A model generated the notes under the pieces. That model saw only the letters and a list, made by a program, of their open reading frames with translations. It searched no databases and was not told the DNA's origin. 55,671 nt of DNA from Candidatus Poribacteria bacterium (GTDB lineage Bacteria > Poribacteria > WGA-4E > WGA-3G). Where the stretch lies: assembly GCA_022827225.1 (NCBI GenBank), contig JAJDTJ010000069.1:1-55671 (forward strand), in the 5' to 3' direction. Within the stretch, counting starts at the first letter, position 1. Every line of letters starts with the position of its first letter. Positions 52,998-55,671 of the stretch are shown one piece after another. The position numbers were made by a program, and so were the translations under genes.

Positions 52998-54746
52998 TTA
53001 TAATAAATCCAATACCTCGTGCAGCAAGCCTTCACTTTTCCGTTCCAGTGCCAACAATTCGTCCGTGATCTCCTTCAGTGACCGTAGCGGCGTGTACTGA
53101 TAAAAATACCGATTGAAGTTAATCTCGTACCCTACCTTATCCTTCTGCCTGTCTATCCAACTGTCAGGAACATGCGGTTTCACCTCTCGTTGGTAATAAT
53201 CCTCAATATCCTCCGTGAGGGGAACGCGTTCATGGTCTCGAAGCTTGGTATCCGGTTTCGGATTGCCCTTTTTGTCCCTAACAACGAATTCCTTTTCCTC
53301 TCCGAAAACCTCCTGTCTTTCGATGAGCGGTCTCTCAACTGTTACCTTCGTGTAGCCGAAAAAGTCGTTTGGATAGATTTTAGAGTGTTCGGCCTCTTTG
53401 AAGTTGGTGTACAATTCGGCTATCTGACGGATATGGCTATCGGAAACAAAAACGTTCTTATCTCCGAGATTCCTTTTCATCTCATCGCGGAAGTCAACGG
53501 CGTTGATGAGTTGAATTTTACCTTGTCGTGCCTCGGATTTTCGGTTCGTTAGTATCCAGATATAGGTGGCGATGCTGGTGTTGAAGAACAACTTTTCAGG
53601 GAGCGCGATAATACACTCCAGCCAATCGTTTTCGATAATCCAACGTCGGATTTCACTCTCACCGCTACCGGCGTCACCCGTGAAGAGCGGCGACCCATTA
53701 AAAACGATGCCGACGCGACTCCCGCGGTCCTCCATTTTTGAGAGCATGTGTTGCAGGAACAGCAGTGCTCCATCGGAGGCGCGCGGCGTACCCGCGGAAA
53801 ATCTGCCGGTGGCGTTCTGTGCCTCCGCTTTCACCACATCTTCATCTGATTTCCAACTGACACCGAAGGGCGGATTTGTAATCATATAATCGAAGCGTTC
53901 GCCTTGAAACCGGTCGTTAGAGAGACTGGAGCCGTGTCGGATATTGTCGGGGTCCTCGCCGGTGATGAGCATATCCGACTTGCAGATGGCGTAGGTCTGC
54001 GCGTTCAGTTCCTGACCTAAAAGCCGGATCGTCGCATCTGGATTGATCTGTTCACGGAAGTATTCTTTCCCAATCGTCAACATACCGCCTGTCCCGCAAC
54101 ACGGATCGAAGATACTACGGATAACCCCCTGCCCACGCAGGTCTTCACGGTGTTCCGCAAACAGCAACGAGACCAATAACCGCACGACATCCCGCGGTGT
54201 GTAGTGTTCGCCACTCGTTTCGTTGGACATCTCAGAAAACCGGCGGAGCAGCTCCTCAAAGACCTGTCCCATCGTGTGGTTGTCTACTTTATTGGGGTGC
54301 AAATCGACTTCGGTGTACTTATCGCAGAAGATGAACAGTCGATTGTTTTTGTGCAATCGTTCGATAAACCCATCGAGATTGAAGTTTTCGATGATGTCGC
54401 GCACATCCTGACTGAATCCATTGCGGTAATTCTCGAAGTTGATATGGATGTTGGTCGGGTCCTCTGTCAGTCGAGAGAGGTCGTATTGGGAAGTGTTATA
54501 GAAACTGGTATTTATCTCTCTCAGGATAATCGGTGGGAGTGCTTCTTCGGGTACTTGATCTTTAAACTGGTTGTATGTATGTATAGCTTTCTCTTTGCGT
54601 CCGTCTGCCTCTAAGATGCAATCCAATCGGCGTAGCACCAGAAACGGGAGCGTGATGTCGCCGTATTCGTGTTGTTTGAAAAGTCCTCTAAGCACATCAT
54701 CGGCGACGTTCCACACGAGATTCGCCAGTTCTTGATAATTCGCCAT
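52998..54746 (-). CDS. hsdM: Type I restriction-modification methyltransferase subunit (HsdM)
   Basis: The 582-residue protein opens with a four-helix HsdM_N domain (LANLVWNVADDVLRG, LPFLVLRRLDCILE). The N6-adenine methyltransferase part has SGEHYTPRDVVRLLVSLL, IFDPCCGTGGMLTIG (SAM-binding motif I) and FDYMITNPPFGVSW (catalytic NPPF). The C-terminal helix ends ALERKSEGLLHEVLDLL. All key residues are present. It is the first gene of the island in transcription order; hsdS and hsdR lie 5 and 8 kb downstream, which is unusual for a normally compact operon. Confidence 0.94.
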   Translation of the reverse strand: MANYQELANLVWNVADDVLRGLFKQHEYGDITLPFLVLRRLDCILEADGRKEKAIHTYNQFKDQVPEEALPPIILREINTSFYNTSQYDLSRLTEDPTNIHINFENYRNGFSQDVRDIIENFNLDGFIERLHKNNRLFIFCDKYTEVDLHPNKVDNHTMGQVFEELLRRFSEMSNETSGEHYTPRDVVRLLVSLLFAEHREDLRGQGVIRSIFDPCCGTGGMLTIGKEYFREQINPDATIRLLGQELNAQTYAICKSDMLITGEDPDNIRHGSSLSNDRFQGERFDYMITNPPFGVSWKSDEDVVKAEAQNATGRFSAGTPRASDGALLFLQHMLSKMEDRGSRVGIVFNGSPLFTGDAGSGESEIRRWIIENDWLECIIALPEKLFFNTSIATYIWILTNRKSEARQGKIQLINAVDFRDEMKRNLGDKNVFVSDSHIRQIAELYTNFKEAEHSKIYPNDFFGYTKVTVERPLIERQEVFGEEKEFVVRDKKGNPKPDTKLRDHERVPLTEDIEDYYQREVKPHVPDSWIDRQKDKVGYEINFNRYFYQYTPLRSLKEITDELLALERKSEGLLHEVLDLL

Positions 54747-54904
54747 GCGATTCCTTTCAGGGTGAGGTGTGTTTATTGCGTTTTGCTTCGTGAATGGAGA
54801 CCTCTCCTAACCACAAGTTTCAATCTCGTAATCGAGACAGGACGATTTAGTTTTCGGTTGTGACTTTGGTTTTCGTTTATAGGTGCTAACGTTTTTTCGC
54901 AAGA

Positions 54905-54949
54905 TCGCGAGCGACAAGAAACACCCAAGCAAAAACACTCGCTCCTACA
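54905..54949. repeat. 45-bp dispersed intergenic repeat, copy 2
   Basis: Same orientation and nearly the same sequence as 31950-31993; the last 26 bases are identical apart from the first few positions. Confidence 0.7.
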
Positions 54950-55269
54950 GAGGAAGACATATCCAGATATACAAAGTGAATATGTAAACTATAGTGGGTC
55001 CCATAATTAATGAGACATTCTGTGCCCAGGAAACTAACGGTCTCCTATCTCCTCGGTAACGGCTTCGGCGCGCGATAGAAAGACGCGTTCGGCTGCTGTG
55101 ATTTTTGTCTTAAAGGCACTTTAATTTTTTTTGTACGCAAAAATCTGCGTCATATTTTTTTTCCGATGGGTTAGGGGCTATTGGTTCAAGTTCGGGCATT
55201 TCAGGTTCGAGTTGCGATCGCAGGTGTCCGGTTATTATGGACTTTAAGAGGCAGTGCGTGTGTCTTTAA

Positions 55270-55291
55270 AATGTTACACCTGTGTAACATT
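55270..55291. promoter_or_regulatory. Operator-like dyad (10-bp perfect arms)
   Basis: AATGTTACAC and GTGTAACATT flank a 2-bp centre (CT). A further half-site GTGTAACATT lies at 55383-55392. The spacing and symmetry suggest a dimeric repressor or activator site for the gene starting at 55631 or for an unseen transcript. The cognate regulator is not known. Confidence 0.6.
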
Positions 55292-55382
55292 GGGTATGGA
55301 TAGACTATTGCGATAAACGTAGTCGTTGTAAGGGTTCAGAGGCAATTGCGTTATGGTTTCGTATTTAAAAAAAAGGCGAAAA

Positions 55383-55392
55383 GTGTAACATT
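55383..55392. promoter_or_regulatory. Half-site of the 55270 dyad
   Basis: The 10 bases GTGTAACATT are identical to the right arm of the dyad at 55270-55291, lying about 100 bp closer to the downstream gene. Confidence 0.45.
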
Positions 55393-55522
55393 TTCGATTT
55401 GCGTGTGGGGTGACTCTGAGTCGTTAGGCAAAAGGGTTTTCGTTTTACCCGAGTCTACGTTTTGTCCTCCTTTGTCTGGGTGAAGGGTTATTTTTATGTT
55501 TTTTTTGATTAATATCATTCAA

Positions 55523-55538
55523 TTAGTATGTATACTAA
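55523..55538. promoter_or_regulatory. Second symmetric site overlapping a -10-like TATACT
   Basis: TTAGTAT and ATACTAA are perfect inverted arms around GT. The right arm overlaps TATACT (55531-55536), a likely -10 element, with TTGATT about 20 bp upstream as a weak -35. An operator overlapping a promoter is a reasonable reading. Confidence 0.4.
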
Positions 55539-55630
55539 AGTTTGGACAATTTTAAGAATTAAGGTGTTTTAAAGCAGAAAAAGAGGTATCCTTTCATAAA
55601 CAGACAAAAGTTTTGAAAGGAACGTAAAAA

Positions 55631-55671
55631 ATGGACCTCCTTCTCTGCTTAGGAGATATTCTATCGGATTT
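55631..55671 (+). CDS. Start of an unidentified gene leaving the window
   Basis: ATG 55631 is preceded by GAAAGGA at about 9-base spacing. The visible residues are MDLLLCLGDILSD. Thirteen residues do not allow a family call. Confidence 0.4.
   Translation, partial: MDLLLCLGDILSD

Larger units (their letters stand above)
54747..55630. other. Intergenic region with dispersed repeat and operator-like dyads
   Basis: No convincing gene is present in 884 bases. The left part has the promoter side of hsdM and a dispersed repeat (54905-54949). On the minus strand around 55060-55180 short open stretches in two frames (MPELEPIAPNPSEKK; VPLRQKSQQPNASFYR) meet at an A-run and could be a frameshifted small gene, but nothing supports this beyond the frames. 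The right part is AT-rich with several symmetric sites listed separately. Confidence 0.5.

Noticed and set aside
55185..55225. GGTTCAAGTTCG and GGTTCGAGTTGCG considered as a tRNA T-arm
   Set aside because: No matching acceptor stem, D-arm or anticodon arm could be found on either side.

Overview
The window looks like a chromosomal segment of an uncultivated bacterium of the Candidatus Poribacteria type or a close relative. This is an inference from gene content: large secreted WD40 families, a phytanoyl-CoA dioxygenase, a ThuA-like protein, a sulfatase-family hydrolase, a Gfo/Idh/MocA oxidoreductase, a COG3618 amidohydrolase, Uma2 and Rpn nucleases, and many short dispersed repeats between genes. 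No rRNA or tRNA was seen, so the phylum is not proven.

Left part (1-26534), mostly plus strand. After a partial gene and a start-less TPR fragment comes a 168-bp MITE-like element with a target duplication. Next is a secreted WD40 protein fused to an HtrA-like serine protease, then a membrane-anchored DUF4159 protein, and on the minus strand a ferredoxin-NADP reductase. From 6085 to 26534 lie ten consecutive paralogous secreted WD40 genes with gaps of 28-205 bp. They share the same signal peptide, the same cap (LPEGAKMRLGKG) and the same first blade. Eight of them show 14 blade-ending motifs (two seven-bladed propellers), one shows 13, and the last keeps exactly seven blades and carries two copies of an unrecognised ~138-residue domain where the second propeller should be. 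Two subtypes (called A and B here) are interleaved, and an A-B pair is repeated with a period of about 6.2 kb.

Middle part (26554-41705). Metabolic genes dominate: sulfatase-like hydrolase, pyrF, argH, phytanoyl-CoA dioxygenase-like protein, ThuA-like protein, amidohydrolase, malate synthase G, Gfo/Idh/MocA oxidoreductase and hflK-hflC. Between pyrF and argH lies a RelE/ParE-type toxin preceded by an unusually large (240 aa) putative antitoxin with a duplicated N-terminal unit.

Right part (41785-54746), all minus strand, is a defence island on the frame of a type I restriction-modification locus in the order hsdM-hsdS-hsdR. The three hsd genes are separated by inserted modules: an Rpn-family nuclease followed by a free-standing duplicate of its C-terminal domain, a DUF2971 protein, a PIN plus AAA ATPase (DUF3696-like) overlapping pair, a Uma2 nuclease, a small protein and a CPBP membrane protease. 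Two short remnants of the hsdM 3' end sit between the modules, suggesting stepwise insertion at the hsdM tail. Two different MITE-like elements are inserted side by side at one target at 46143-46609. The last 900 bases are intergenic, with operator-like dyads ahead of a gene that starts at 55631 and leaves the window.
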